64,000 bases of DNA. Source: an uncultured Ruminiclostridium sp. (lineage in GTDB: Bacteria; Bacillota; Clostridia; Oscillospirales; Ruminococcaceae). Location: NCBI GenBank assembly GCA_947629925.1, contig CANRFO010000009.1, positions 26,092 through 90,091 on the forward strand, read 5' to 3'. A program made the position numbers and the translations under genes. The notes beneath the pieces were generated by a model. It saw only the letters and a list, made by a program, of their open reading frames with translations. It had not been told where the DNA came from and did not search any database. The first letter of the stretch is position 1; each line of letters begins with the position of its first letter. This document shows positions 17,353 to 25,560 of the stretch, piece by piece.

Positions 17353-17907
17353 ATGGACAACGGAGCAAACAGCTACCGCCGATTTCTTGATGGTGACAGG
17401 GACGGTATGGTAGATATAATAAAGGATTATAAAGACGGTCTTATTTTTTATCTGAATACTTTTATAGGAAATATCACTCTTTCCGAAGAGCTTATGGAGG
17501 AGGTCTTTGTGAAGCTTGTGACAAAAAAGCCTCGTTTCAAAGGAAAAAGCTCCTTCAAAACGTGGCTTTATGCCATAGGCAGGAATATTGCCATAGACTA
17601 TATCCGTCACCGTTCAAAGCTTTCAGAAACACCGATGGAGGAATTGTATGATGAGGCACAGGAAGAAAGCGCCGAATGTTCATACATAAGAGAGGAGGAC
17701 AAGCTGCTTCTTCACAATGCGATGCGTGATTTGAACCCCGAATATCGTCAGGTGCTTTACCTGATATTTTTTGAGGGATTTGACAACGGTGAGGCGGCTT
17801 TGGTGATGAAAAAAAGCAAGCGTCAGATAGAAAACCTTGTTTACCATGCGAAAATATCGCTTAGAACAAAACTTGAACAGGAGGGTTTTATTTATGAAGA
17901 ACTATGA
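17353..17907 (+). CDS. ECF-type RNA polymerase sigma factor
   Basis: 184 residues from ATG 17353, which has AGGAGG six nt upstream; a start at 17323 would place the ribosome site inside the coding sequence. Seen: sigma region 2 with L-M-E-E-V-F-V-K-L and S-F-K-T-W-L-Y-A-I-G-R-N, and region 4 with L-N-P-E-Y-R-Q-V-L-Y-L and a helix-turn-helix (G-E-A-A-L-V-M-K-K-S-K-R-Q-I-E-N-L). It overlaps the next gene by 14 nt, so the two are coupled. Confidence 0.92.
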   Translation: MDNGANSYRRFLDGDRDGMVDIIKDYKDGLIFYLNTFIGNITLSEELMEEVFVKLVTKKPRFKGKSSFKTWLYAIGRNIAIDYIRHRSKLSETPMEELYDEAQEESAECSYIREEDKLLLHNAMRDLNPEYRQVLYLIFFEGFDNGEAALVMKKSKRQIENLVYHAKISLRTKLEQEGFIYEEL

Positions 17908-18793
17908 AGAGGTCGCAAAAAGTGTTTTTGAGAAGAGCGAAAAATATTTTGAACATAGAAAAAAATGCATGAGAATTGTTAAAACGGTGACGATCTCTCT
18001 GTCATGCCTTATTCTGGGAGTAACCGCCGTATCCGCAGCGGCTGCGCTGAAGACTCCCTATAATGTGCCTGAAGAAAGTATTTTGTCCGAATATACCGCG
18101 ATTTCCTCACAGTCAGACACGGCGGATATTACTGTTACTTCTGAAGATAGTACAGACACAGAAGAAAACAATGCCGAAGTAACCGAATATACGGAAGATC
18201 CCGATATTGCCGTGGATACAGGCGAGCCTGTCCCACCTGTGGAAACTTCCGTAAATGAAGACCTTGAATGGCTTACACCTGAGGAAATATCTTTTGACAC
18301 CAACGGCGGAGGTTTCGGCGTCAACAGTCCGTTTCTTATTGCTTATAACGGAGCGCTTTATGTGGGCTATGATCCTGAAGACGAAAAAACAGACCGATAT
18401 TATGCGCTTACAGGTGATATGGTACAATTATCCGAGCGGTATAACACCCCCGCATATGCTGTGAAAGATGAGCCGAATCTTATAGGAGTATTTTTCAATT
18501 TCGGAGTATCGGAATACAGACGTCTTTTCACCTGTCAGTTTGATTTGGACGGAGTTAATTATGAAATATCATACAGCCCTATCAAGGACATAGATCTCAC
18601 CTGCGGTGAAAAGGTTCTGGAAACAGATGATTATACGGTATTTGAAGCACTTGATATGCAAGGAGAGCCGATACAGGGAAAATATCTTGTAAATCTTTTT
18701 CCTTTGATACAAGCGGAATTACCGAACTTGTTTAATGAAGCTGAAAAAGAAACTTACTCAGACATATGGTGGGTAGCTGTTCCCACCGAATAA
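17894..18793 (+). CDS. single-pass membrane protein, putative sigma-factor partner
   Basis: 299 residues from ATG 17894 (AGGAGG site 9 nt upstream). Short cytoplasmic N-terminus (about 25 residues, charged), one membrane helix at about 28-52 (I-S-L-S-C-L-I-L-G-V-T-A-V), an acidic low-complexity stretch rich in Thr/Glu/Asp (about 60-125), then a globular extracellular part with no family I recognise. Position and overlap with the ECF gene make it a candidate anti-sigma factor or sensor. It lacks the H-x3-C-x2-C zinc anti-sigma motif, so the role is inference. Confidence 0.75.
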   Translation: MKNYEEVAKSVFEKSEKYFEHRKKCMRIVKTVTISLSCLILGVTAVSAAAALKTPYNVPEESILSEYTAISSQSDTADITVTSEDSTDTEENNAEVTEYTEDPDIAVDTGEPVPPVETSVNEDLEWLTPEEISFDTNGGGFGVNSPFLIAYNGALYVGYDPEDEKTDRYYALTGDMVQLSERYNTPAYAVKDEPNLIGVFFNFGVSEYRRLFTCQFDLDGVNYEISYSPIKDIDLTCGEKVLETDDYTVFEALDMQGEPIQGKYLVNLFPLIQAELPNLFNEAEKETYSDIWWVAVPTE

Positions 18794-18808
18794 GACGGAA
18801 ATAAGACT

Positions 18809-18842
18809 GTGAGGGAGTCTGTAAAGGCTCCTTCACTTTTTG
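18809..18842 (+). terminator. terminator of the ECF operon
   Basis: Stem GTGAGGGAGTC / GGCTCCTTCAC with two wobble pairs, followed by TTTTT. Confidence 0.75.
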
Positions 18843-18887
18843 ATATTGATCTGATGCTGTTCTCTGTCATGAATTTGACGTACAGTT

Positions 18888-19688
18888 TTAGATATTTTTA
18901 TTCATGCTTCCCATTTTATAACCGCCCAGATCCAATGTTACATAAGTGAACCCAAGCTCCTGAAAATAGTTATTCAGCTCATCTGCGGCGTTGATTATCT
19001 TCCCGAATTCCGCAGGCTCCACTTCAATACGGGCGATCTTTCCGTGTATCCTTACCCTGACCTGATGAAATCCCATATCAAGAAGTTTTTGCTCCGCCTT
19101 ATCCACCATTCTCAGTTTTTCCTCAGTAATAGTCTCTCCGTAAACAAATCTTGAAGCAAGGCAGGCGAAGGATTGCTTATCCCATGTTGAAAGCCCCATT
19201 TCCTTTGATAAAGCCCTGATATCCGCTTTTGAAAGTCCTGCTTCTCTGAGTGGGCTTTTTATGCCGAGTTCTGCAACCGCCGTAAGTCCCGGGCGGTAGT
19301 CCCCGTTATCATCAAGGTTAGAACCTTCCGCAACATATTCGATACCGTTTTCCGCCGCTATTTTCTTTATTTTTGTAAAAAGCTCCCGCTTGCACAGGTA
19401 GCAGCGGTTTTTGGGATTTTGCGCAAAGCCTTCGATAGAAAGCTCCTCTGATTCCACAATGATATGACGTATTCCTTCCTTTTTGCAGAAGCTCTTTGCT
19501 TCGTTCAGCTCCCTTTGCGGAAATGAACAGGAGCAGGCTGTGACTGCGATCGCTTTATCTCCAAGCAAATCATGTGCTGTTTTAAGCAGGAATGTAGAAT
19601 CTACGCCTGATGAAAACGCCACTGCAACGCTTCCCAGCCCTTTTATATACTCACAGAGATTTTGCTGTTTCTGATTCAAAGTATCCAT
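18888..19688 (-). CDS. larE: LarE-type ATP-dependent sacrificial sulfur transferase
   Basis: 266-residue PP-loop protein. Seen: PP-loop A-F-S-S-G-V-D-S-T near residue 25, N-R-C-Y-L-C-K-R-E near residue 96, G-S-N-L-D-D-N-G-D-Y-R-P-G and S-F-A-C-L-A-S-R-F. In LarE a cysteine in the last region gives up its sulfur to build the nickel-pincer cofactor of lactate racemase, while other members use cysteines to hold an [4Fe-4S] cluster; both Cys-x2-Cys and the F-A-C site are present here. No larA, larB or larC is in the window. ATG 19688. Confidence 0.88.
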   Translation of the reverse strand: MDTLNQKQQNLCEYIKGLGSVAVAFSSGVDSTFLLKTAHDLLGDKAIAVTACSCSFPQRELNEAKSFCKKEGIRHIIVESEELSIEGFAQNPKNRCYLCKRELFTKIKKIAAENGIEYVAEGSNLDDNGDYRPGLTAVAELGIKSPLREAGLSKADIRALSKEMGLSTWDKQSFACLASRFVYGETITEEKLRMVDKAEQKLLDMGFHQVRVRIHGKIARIEVEPAEFGKIINAADELNNYFQELGFTYVTLDLGGYKMGSMNKNI

Positions 19689-19814
19689 TTTGACATTCCT
19701 TTGTAATTTTCTGATAATATTATAATTCTTTTTCTTTCAAAAAGCAAGCCCCGCTGTCGGATAAAATAGCGCTGCTTATATTTTATAAAGTTGTAAAAAA
19801 TTTCTTTTTTTCCC

Positions 19815-19843
19815 TTGACAAGCAATCTTCAAAAGAGTATAAT
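19815..19843 (+). promoter_or_regulatory. sigma-A promoter of tRNA-Arg
   Basis: TTGACA (19815-19820), 17-nt spacer, TATAAT (19838-19843), consensus boxes 29 nt before the tRNA. Confidence 0.92.
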
Positions 19844-19872
19844 GTAATAGTGTCCCGCAAGAAAAGGTAAAT

Positions 19873-19949
19873 GCGCCAATAGCTCAGCTGGATAGAGTGA
19901 CTGGCTACGAACCAGTAGGTCGGGGGTTCGAATCCCTCTTGGCGTGCCA
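19873..19949 (+). tRNA. tRNA-Arg (ACG)
   Basis: 77 nt with encoded CCA. Anticodon stem ACTGG/CCAGT, loop CTACGAA, anticodon ACG (needs A34-to-I editing by TadA). Acceptor GCGCCAA/TTGGCGT with a terminal G-T pair. Confidence 0.95.
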
Positions 19950-19959
19950 GTGGCATAAC

Positions 19960-20095
19960 ACCGAATCAAATACGCTCCCAATCCATGGGAGCGTATTTTT
20001 CGTTAATTGCCAAAATCTTTTTTCACGATATCGCAGCAGATGAGCCGCTTCAATAACTCCCACAATGGAAATTCACCATTTGAAGAAACTCTTGA
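19960..20095 (+). repeat. terminator repeat unit after tRNA-Arg, plus decayed copy
   Basis: AAATACGCTCCC (19968-19979) / GGGAGCGTATTTTT (19987-20000) is a strong terminator and is nearly identical to unit 3 after tRNA-Trp (AATCCAT loop instead of AATCCGC). It is followed by T-rich DNA and TCACGATATCGCAGC, then GAGCCGCTTCAATAACTCCCA, which looks like a decayed next unit. From about 20100 to 20295 the DNA is A/T-rich with nothing recognised. Confidence 0.75.
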
Positions 20096-20295
20096 ATACT
20101 ACTAACGACAGGTGTTTCATTAAAATTTCTTAACTTGATAAATATATTGTTGATTTTAAACAAATTTTAAGGCTTTATTTTAGATTTTTCTACAAATAAA
20201 TTGTATTTCATTTACTTTTATAAAAAAATGTGATAAAATACTTAATGGATTATAGTATATTCAACCCATCAATTTTAATAAAATGGAGACCATTG

Positions 20296-22254
20296 ATGAA
20301 AATTAGAACAACATTTATTCTCGCATTGTCATTTTTCTCGCTTTCATCCATAATTGCCTACTCGGTATTCAGCTCCATAAATATGAACGGAAGCGCTGAA
20401 CGTCAGTATGAGCGTTTATATTCCGATATCGCGACCAGCGAAGGAAAGAATGTAACGGAATACGTTAAAAGTGTTGCCGGTACATCGTCAGTACTTGCTT
20501 CAGACACAGCTCTTACCGATTTTAATATGAGTGACAGCGGTGAAATGTCCACAGCGTTGGAAACGGCTGAGACATACATAAACAGTGCTACCGGAATTAA
20601 AAGGATAGTTTTTCTTGACAGTTCCGATTCTCTTGTGGGAAGTACGGAAAGCGGCTACGAATTGTCATATACTGATGAACAAATGGATACCGTTACAAGC
20701 GGCGGTGCATACATCAGCCCGATATACAGCGACGAAAGCGATGGTCGTAAAGCCACAGGCGAATATGAGATCGCAGTATTCAACAAATTAAGTGACAGAA
20801 CCATCGGCGTTTATTTTTCAAGCGATGCGTTCAATACGATAGTAAAATCAGGTAATTTCCCCACTAACGGTCGTGTTATATTTGTTGACGGACTCGGCAA
20901 TATAATTGATGATACCACATATGCAGGGCTTCTCTCGGATACAGGAGGAAGAGGCGAGTATGCTACTATTTATAATGCAGTATACAACGACAACTCTTTG
21001 CTCTCTACTCCTCAGAATTTTGAAATAGGAAGAAATCCCCGCATCTCCTATACTGTAAAGGCTTCGGGTTCGGATTGGTATGCGGCTTCAATGGCTGAAG
21101 TTGATAAAGCTTATGCTTACTCGTCCGGCGCGGTTGGAAGCCTTGTGGGTGTTGTAGTTGCAGTATCTGTTATATTTATCGTCTTTAACGTAATTGCCAT
21201 TATTCTGATCACCAAACCTTTGGCAGTGATTGAAGAAACTCTTGTAAAGATCCACCGCGGCGACCATGATTCAAGAATTGATATAAATTCAAATAATGAA
21301 TACGGCGAGATCTCTACCGCATTCAATAACCTTATTGATAATGTAGTTGTAAGTGAACGACGTTATCGTACTATTGTTGAAATGGCTGATGACATTGTAT
21401 TTGAGTGGAATCTGAAAACAAATAACGTTATTTTCTCCAATAACTTTAATAAGAAGTTCAGTTACCGTGCTACTTCCGACCACTTCAGCGACAGCTTCTT
21501 CCTTAAAGGAAAAGTTCATCCCGAAGACAACGACCGTTATCGTAACGATCTTGCCAAACTGGAACAGGGCGTAGATTTCAAGGATAATCAATATCGCTGG
21601 AAGAATATCTACGGAGATTACATCTGGGTATCAGTAAAAACATCTACCATTCGTGACTCTGACAACAATCCTGTTAAGGTCATCGGTGTTCTTTCTGACG
21701 TTGACCGTGCTAAGAAGGGCGAAATGAAGCTTATTCAGCAGGCAAGATTTGATGCTCTTACAGGCGTTTATAACCGTGAGACCATTGAAAATGTCATCGA
21801 CAACGAGATCCATAAGGTAGCCGACGGAAACGACGGATTTGCGATACTTTTTGTTGATATCGACGACTTTAAGATATACAATGACCTTTACAGCCATGCG
21901 ACAGGCGATCAGGTGCTGAAGTTTGTTACTGATTCTATTGGCGAGATAATTGAGGATTACGGTTTCATCGGTCGTTACGGCGGAGACGAATTTATTGTAT
22001 GTATCCGCAATACGTCTACAAATGTTCCTCAGCGTGTTGCTCAGGATATTTTGACTAAGCTGAAAGCAGGATTTGTCTGTGACAGCGACGCAAGATTGTC
22101 AGTAAGTGTCAGCATAGGAATTTATATGGTCAATTCCGCTGACAAGAGCGTAGATGAAATAATTTCTATTGCCGACGATGCCATGTACAACATCAAGAAA
22201 AACGGAAAGTCAAGCTTCGGCGTGGTAATAGATGAAAGTTCCAATAATTCATAA
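20296..22254 (+). CDS. membrane-bound diguanylate cyclase with PAS sensor
   Basis: 652 residues from ATG 20296 (GGAG 7 nt upstream). Order: N-terminal membrane helix (about 5-25), extracellular Cache-like sensor (about 30-275), second membrane helix (about 285-310), HAMP, PAS domain with PAC part (about 370-490), GGDEF domain (about 495-640). Catalytic motif is G-R-Y-G-G-D-E-F; the R-x-x-D product-inhibition site normally about five residues before it is not visible. It makes the second messenger c-di-GMP. The longer frame from 20230 lacks a ribosome site. Terminator at 22272-22304. Confidence 0.92.
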   Translation: MKIRTTFILALSFFSLSSIIAYSVFSSINMNGSAERQYERLYSDIATSEGKNVTEYVKSVAGTSSVLASDTALTDFNMSDSGEMSTALETAETYINSATGIKRIVFLDSSDSLVGSTESGYELSYTDEQMDTVTSGGAYISPIYSDESDGRKATGEYEIAVFNKLSDRTIGVYFSSDAFNTIVKSGNFPTNGRVIFVDGLGNIIDDTTYAGLLSDTGGRGEYATIYNAVYNDNSLLSTPQNFEIGRNPRISYTVKASGSDWYAASMAEVDKAYAYSSGAVGSLVGVVVAVSVIFIVFNVIAIILITKPLAVIEETLVKIHRGDHDSRIDINSNNEYGEISTAFNNLIDNVVVSERRYRTIVEMADDIVFEWNLKTNNVIFSNNFNKKFSYRATSDHFSDSFFLKGKVHPEDNDRYRNDLAKLEQGVDFKDNQYRWKNIYGDYIWVSVKTSTIRDSDNNPVKVIGVLSDVDRAKKGEMKLIQQARFDALTGVYNRETIENVIDNEIHKVADGNDGFAILFVDIDDFKIYNDLYSHATGDQVLKFVTDSIGEIIEDYGFIGRYGGDEFIVCIRNTSTNVPQRVAQDILTKLKAGFVCDSDARLSVSVSIGIYMVNSADKSVDEIISIADDAMYNIKKNGKSSFGVVIDESSNNS

Positions 22255-22271
22255 CATATGAACAAAAATAT

Positions 22272-22304
22272 AAAAAGCGTTACGTTTTTCGTAACGCTTT
22301 TTCT
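22272..22304. terminator. bidirectional terminator
   Basis: Stem AAAAAGCGTTACG / CGTAACGCTTTTT with loop TTTTT, between the convergent diguanylate cyclase (ends 22254) and spoIIID (ends 22306). Confidence 0.92.
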
Positions 22305-22305
22305 T

Positions 22306-22602
22306 TTATTTTTCCTGTTCTCTTAACTCACTGTACTTCTTTTTTGTAGCCATGCCGCCTCTGATATGCCGTTCCTGCTTATTTTTTTCCAGAACTTCCT
22401 TGACCTGTTTTTGTAAAGTCGGATTTACCTTTTCAAGCCTTGATGTTATATCCTGATGAACTGTGCTTTTGCTGATCCCGAAAACTTTTGCGGCACTTCG
22501 TACAGTTGCGCCGTTATCTACGATATACTTTCCGAGGCTTACGCATCTTTCTTGTTTTGTTCCGAATTCCTGAACCATAGACGTATTTACCTGTTGTGAC
22601 AT
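22306..22602 (-). CDS. spoIIID: sporulation transcriptional regulator SpoIIID
   Basis: 98 residues from ATG 22602 (AGGGG 7 nt upstream). DNA-binding regulator of the mother-cell programme. Seen: L-G-K-Y-I-V-D-N-G-A-T-V-R, helix-turn-helix A-K-V-F-G-I-S-K-S-T-V-H-Q-D, then R-H-I-R-G-G-M-A-T-K-K-K-Y, matching B. subtilis SpoIIID in order and spacing. The frame extends upstream to 22779, but that would overlap the ATPase and has no ribosome site near its start. It supports a sporulating lineage. Confidence 0.95.
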   Translation of the reverse strand: MSQQVNTSMVQEFGTKQERCVSLGKYIVDNGATVRSAAKVFGISKSTVHQDITSRLEKVNPTLQKQVKEVLEKNKQERHIRGGMATKKKYSELREQEK

Positions 22603-22764
22603 TGTTTCGCCCCTTTGCATAATATTTCGGTCTTTAAATTTATATGCAGCGAAATTACTTATCATTACAACCCTTTTAATAAAGCCTGCTTTGTACAAGT
22701 CTATTTTTACTTCTTTTAACATATTCATTGTAAAAAGGACAAGGCAGGAAAGGATTGATTTATA

Positions 22765-25272
22765 ATGAAAGGACCACATATCGGACTTACATCAGAGCAG
22801 GCAGAAGCGTTATTAAAGCAAAACGGGCTTAATTCTATTGAAGAAAAAAAGAAAAATCCCGCTGTAAAAATGTTTTTGGGACAGTTCAAAGATGTCATGG
22901 TAATGATTCTTCTTGCGGCAACGGTGGTTTCAGTAGTAATGGGTGAGATATACGACGCTCTTACTATAATGATTATAGTGGTGATAAATGCCGTAATGGG
23001 TTTTATACAGGAATATCGCACCGAAAAAACGCTTGAAACGATAAAATCAATGGCTGCGCCTACTGCACGCGTTTATCGCGACGGAAATCTTATCACTTTG
23101 CCGGCCGAACAGCTTGTAAAAGGTGACGTGATTGCTTTGGAAGCGGGAGATAAAGTACCCGCTGACTGCAGGATACTTGACTGTATGTCTTTGCAGTGTA
23201 ACGAAGCTGTGCTTACAGGAGAAAGTCTACCTGTATCTAAATCGGTTTCACCTGTCAAAGAAGGAGAACTTAATCAATCAGGCGCAGTTTATATGGGTAC
23301 TGTTGTAACAAAGGGTCATTGTACTGCCGAAATATATGCTACGGCGAGATCCACTCAAATGGGAATGGTATCAGGAATGCTGGGAGATATAGAAGAAGAA
23401 AAAAGTCCGCTTCAGAAAAGATTAGGCGAACTTGGGAAAATAATAGGGATCGCTTGTGCTGTTATTTGCATAGTAGTAAGCGCTATCGGGATTTTTCGCG
23501 GTCATGAGATTTTTGATATGCTGTTTGTTGGGATTACCCTTGCAGTAGCCGCTATTCCTGAAGGACTTCCCGCAACGGTCACTATCGCCCTTGCGCTTGC
23601 CGTCAGGCGCATATATAAACAAAAAGCTTTAGTAAACAAGCTTCATTCCGTTGAAACTCTCGGCTGTGCAAATATAATCTGTACCGATAAAACAGGCACG
23701 CTTACAACCAACAAAATGACAGTGGTAGAAACATATGCAGACGGTAAAGCCGAAAAAAAGCTTTCTGCATCGGATAAACCGTCAAGAATGCTTTTTATCT
23801 GCGGAGCGCTTTGCAATAATTCAGACGGAGCAAATGGCGACCCGACTGAAATCGCTCTGATAAATTCAGCTAAAGCCGCTGACGTTAATTACGCAGGTTA
23901 TGTAAGAATAAATGAAGTCCCGTTTGAAAGCGGCACACGCTTTATGGAGGTAACTGTAAAATCCCCCGCTGGTGAAACCATTGATTTTATGAAGGGAGCC
24001 ACAGACGTTGTACTTTCAAAATGTTCATTGATATTGACATCGTCAGGTGTAAGAACAATATCCTCTCTTGATAAGAAAAATATAATATCCGCTATGGAAA
24101 AAATGACGGCTAAAGCTTTGCGGATCCTTGCATTTGCGTTTAAACCGCTTTCTTCAAATGGATATATCTTTATAGGTCTTCAGGGAATGGAAGACCCTTT
24201 AAGACCTGAGATAAAGGCTGCAATAAGAAAATGCGGCCGTGCAGGTATAAGAGTTATAATGCTGACAGGCGATCATATAAATACCGCTGTTGAAATCGCT
24301 TCTCAGGCAGGAATAATGAAAAAGGGAAACACCGCTATTACAGGCGCTCAACTTTCTGCCATGTCGGATGTACAACTCACACAGGCACTTAAAACCGCAT
24401 CGGTTTTCGCAAGAGTGAGTCCTGCTGATAAATTGCGTATTGTAAAAGCCTTAAAAGCTCAGGGGAATATCGTAGCCATGACAGGTGACGGTGTAAATGA
24501 TGCTCCTGCCGTAAAAGAGGCGGCAATAGGAGTAGCAATGGGAAAAGGCGGTACGGATGTGACCAGAGAAGCGGCAAAACTTGTATTGCTGGACGATAAT
24601 TTCGCTACTCTTGTCAATGCTGTTGAGCAGGGAAGAACGGTATATTCAAACATCAGGAAATTTATACGTTATATGCTGTCATGTAATATAGGCGAAGTGT
24701 TCACAATGTTATTTGCCATGATAATGGGACTGCCTGTGGTACTTTTGCCTATTCATCTTTTGCTTGTGAATCTCGTGACGGACGGACTTCCCGCTATCGC
24801 TCTCGGAATGGAACCTGCTGATGAGGATATAATGTCAAAACCTCCTCGCTCTCCGTCGGAAAGCATTTTTGCAGGAGGAATGCTGTTAAAGATAATTGCT
24901 CGCGGCTTGCTTATCGGAGCAGTATCGATCTTTTCGTTCGTTATTCCTTTTAACGCAGGAGACCTCGCTGCTGCCAGAACTTCTGTTCTTATAACCCTCA
25001 GCCTTTCTCAGCTTATTTTTGTATTTGAGTGTAAAAACGAATCCCGCGGAATATTTAACGCACATTACTGTTCAAATCCGAAGCTCATTCCCGCTGTACT
25101 GATAAGCTTATTTGTAACGCTTGCCGTGGTTTTTATCCCTCAGCTCGCAGCTATATTCAGCACGGTTCCTCTTACATTTGAACAGCTTTTTATCTCGTTT
25201 GCAGCTGCGTTTGCAGTTCCGTTTATTGTTGGATTATGGAAATTGCTTGTTTCAGGAAACGACACAGAATAA
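22765..25272 (+). CDS. cation-translocating P-type ATPase (Ca2+-type, P2A)
   Basis: 835-residue membrane pump. Seen: actuator motif L-T-G-E-S-L-P-V, M4 with P-E-G-L-P-A-T-V, phosphorylation site I-C-T-D-K-T-G-T-L-T-T, nucleotide-domain K-G-A region, and hinge M-T-G-D-G-V-N-D-A-P-A. N-terminal cation ATPase domain (about 1-70) and C-terminal six-helix domain are complete. The I-P-E-G signature of M4 and overall layout favour Ca2+, with Mn2+ possible. ATG 22765 follows AAAGGATTG; spoIIID is divergent with 162 nt between. Confidence 0.92.
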   Translation: MKGPHIGLTSEQAEALLKQNGLNSIEEKKKNPAVKMFLGQFKDVMVMILLAATVVSVVMGEIYDALTIMIIVVINAVMGFIQEYRTEKTLETIKSMAAPTARVYRDGNLITLPAEQLVKGDVIALEAGDKVPADCRILDCMSLQCNEAVLTGESLPVSKSVSPVKEGELNQSGAVYMGTVVTKGHCTAEIYATARSTQMGMVSGMLGDIEEEKSPLQKRLGELGKIIGIACAVICIVVSAIGIFRGHEIFDMLFVGITLAVAAIPEGLPATVTIALALAVRRIYKQKALVNKLHSVETLGCANIICTDKTGTLTTNKMTVVETYADGKAEKKLSASDKPSRMLFICGALCNNSDGANGDPTEIALINSAKAADVNYAGYVRINEVPFESGTRFMEVTVKSPAGETIDFMKGATDVVLSKCSLILTSSGVRTISSLDKKNIISAMEKMTAKALRILAFAFKPLSSNGYIFIGLQGMEDPLRPEIKAAIRKCGRAGIRVIMLTGDHINTAVEIASQAGIMKKGNTAITGAQLSAMSDVQLTQALKTASVFARVSPADKLRIVKALKAQGNIVAMTGDGVNDAPAVKEAAIGVAMGKGGTDVTREAAKLVLLDDNFATLVNAVEQGRTVYSNIRKFIRYMLSCNIGEVFTMLFAMIMGLPVVLLPIHLLLVNLVTDGLPAIALGMEPADEDIMSKPPRSPSESIFAGGMLLKIIARGLLIGAVSIFSFVIPFNAGDLAAARTSVLITLSLSQLIFVFECKNESRGIFNAHYCSNPKLIPAVLISLFVTLAVVFIPQLAAIFSTVPLTFEQLFISFAAAFAVPFIVGLWKLLVSGNDTE

Positions 25273-25299
25273 AAATCTTTTGTACAGCCACCCGTTATT

Positions 25300-25456
25300 A
25301 ACCTTCGGCATATATTATTATGGAGCAGGGAATCCCGTAGGTGAGGGCGGAGGGTAATGCTTTGCATTCATGAAGAGCCACAGCCACCCAAGGAATTTGG
25401 GACTTACCTGCTTTATATAAAAATGTCCCGACGGGATCACCCGTCGGGGCTTTTTT
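25300..25456 (+). ncRNA. candidate structured RNA ending in a strong terminator
   Basis: Region between the ATPase and the next sigma gene. GCAGG (near 25328) pairs with CCTGC (near 25407), TCCC with GGGA further in, and AATGC-TTT-GCATT forms a perfect inner hairpin. CAGCCACCC occurs twice (about 25286 and 25381). It ends in the terminator at 25425-25456. No ORF, tRNA or known riboswitch class (T-box, SAM, TPP, cobalamin, c-di-GMP) was recognised in it. No clear promoter was found, so it may be an ATPase 3' UTR. Confidence 0.35.
25425..25456 (+). terminator. strong rho-independent terminator
   Basis: Stem GTCCCGACGGG / CCCGTCGGGGC with loop ATCA followed by TTTTTT. Confidence 0.93.
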
Positions 25457-25459
25457 ATC

Positions 25460-25488
25460 TTGCGGCAAAATATAAATTGTTGTATAAT
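25460..25488 (+). promoter_or_regulatory. sigma-A promoter of the extended sigma gene
   Basis: TTGCGG (25460-25465), 17-nt spacer, TATAAT (25483-25488). The leader then carries a hairpin/palindrome TGCAAACCGGTTGCA (25535-25549) directly against the ribosome site AAGGGG, so it could be an operator or affect translation. Confidence 0.7.
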
Positions 25489-25560
25489 TGTTAAAAGTTA
25501 TCCAACCTTTTATTTGTAAAATACACTTATTATATGCAAACCGGTTGCAAGGGGTAATAA

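Noticed and set aside
22603..22779. N-terminal extension of spoIIID
   Set aside because: It would overlap the divergent ATPase gene and no ribosome site lies near its start; ATG 22602 has one and gives the family length.
25300..25425. T-box, cobalamin or other riboswitch
   Set aside because: No T-box (AGGGTGG...) sequence, no GCCACTG box in the cobalamin order, and an independent promoter separates it from the next gene.
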